Shown in pieces: positions 5,407 through 5,474 of a DNA stretch of 5,474 nucleotides; the stretch's first letter is position 1, and each line of letters starts with the position of its first letter. The notes beneath the pieces were generated by a model that saw only the letters and a program-made list of their open reading frames with translations, was not told where the DNA came from and ran no database searches. Position numbers and translations under genes: made by a program. The stretch is from Clostridiales bacterium UBA7568 (GTDB taxonomy: Bacteria > Bacillota > Clostridia > Oscillospirales > CAG-272): NCBI GenBank assembly GCA_002479075.1, contig DLLG01000013.1, forward strand, positions 6,730 through 12,203, read 5' to 3'.

Positions 5407-5474
5407 ATGTCGATAAAGCCGTGGTGTCGGGACGGGATTTGCCGGATTGCGCAAGCAAGCCAAGCAGGCGTCGC
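5407..5474 (-). repeat. Right-end copy of the dispersed repeat, inverted relative to the left end
   Basis: Read on the minus strand, 5474-5424 matches 248-296 (44 of 49 positions, two one-base gaps). The continuation 5433-5407 resembles the GTCCCGA...TTTATCGATAT part of the left module (77-103; 20 of 27 positions). Two boxes that are separate on the left are therefore fused here, pointing to a modular repeat family. It lies upstream of the ARH-family gene and is cut by the window end. Confidence 0.8.

Noticed and set aside
5376..5410. A possible plus-strand promoter beginning with TTGACT at 5376
   Set aside because: No acceptable -10 box lies at a 16-18 nt spacing, and nothing downstream in the window would use it.
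3878..5416. A 512-residue plus-strand open frame
   Set aside because: It starts inside hpt in another frame, runs through all three hairpins and is antisense to a clear ARH-family gene. It has no ribosome binding site and no recognisable domain; it is a by-product of codon bias in the true gene.
5345..5458. A 38-residue N-terminal extension of the ARH-family protein
   Set aside because: It would be encoded by the dispersed repeat and AT-rich leader, while a good AAAGGAAG site sits 8 nt before the internal ATG at 5344.

Overview
The window looks like a chromosomal segment of a Gram-positive anaerobe of the class Clostridia, plausibly a gut Oscillospiraceae/Ruminococcaceae-type organism. This is inferred from the Firmicutes-style order rplI-dnaB plus tilS-hpt, AGGAGG-type ribosome binding sites, a TTG start on dnaB, roughly balanced base composition and GC-rich intergenic repeat modules. 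The taxonomic call is inference, since no 16S or other marker was compared.

Layout. Positions 1-330 hold no credible gene. They carry two imperfect tandem copies of a module of about 108 nt, each with a GGGGAGGGGTCTCCC hairpin and a TTTATCGATATAAAA box, followed by a 33-nt GC-rich repeat present twice. A strong housekeeping promoter with an extended -10 element (345-373) then starts a tight plus-strand housekeeping operon: rplI (ribosomal protein L9), dnaB (replicative helicase), tilS (tRNA-Ile lysidine synthetase) and hpt (hypoxanthine phosphoribosyltransferase). Gaps are 20, 2 and 11 nt, and the hpt ribosome binding site lies across the tilS stop codon. The operon covers translation, replication, decoding of AUA codons and purine salvage.

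Positions 4090-4219 are a convergent intergenic region with three stem-loops. A small hairpin flanked by A and T runs and a CUUCGG-loop hairpin act as terminators. Between them is a long near-perfect 20-bp stem of unknown role. The minus-strand gene at 4220-5344 encodes a 374-residue ADP-ribosylglycohydrolase (ARH/DraG) family protein whose substrate cannot be read from the sequence. Its upstream region, up to the window end, contains another copy of the GC-rich repeat seen at the left end, in opposite orientation. The whole gene block is therefore bracketed by inverted copies of a dispersed repeat.

I see no defence system, mobile element with a transposase, CRISPR array or clearly new multi-gene system. 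The points most worth a second look are the modular repeat family at both ends, the 46-nt hairpin between the convergent genes, the absence of ftsH after hpt, and the orphan ARH-family hydrolase.
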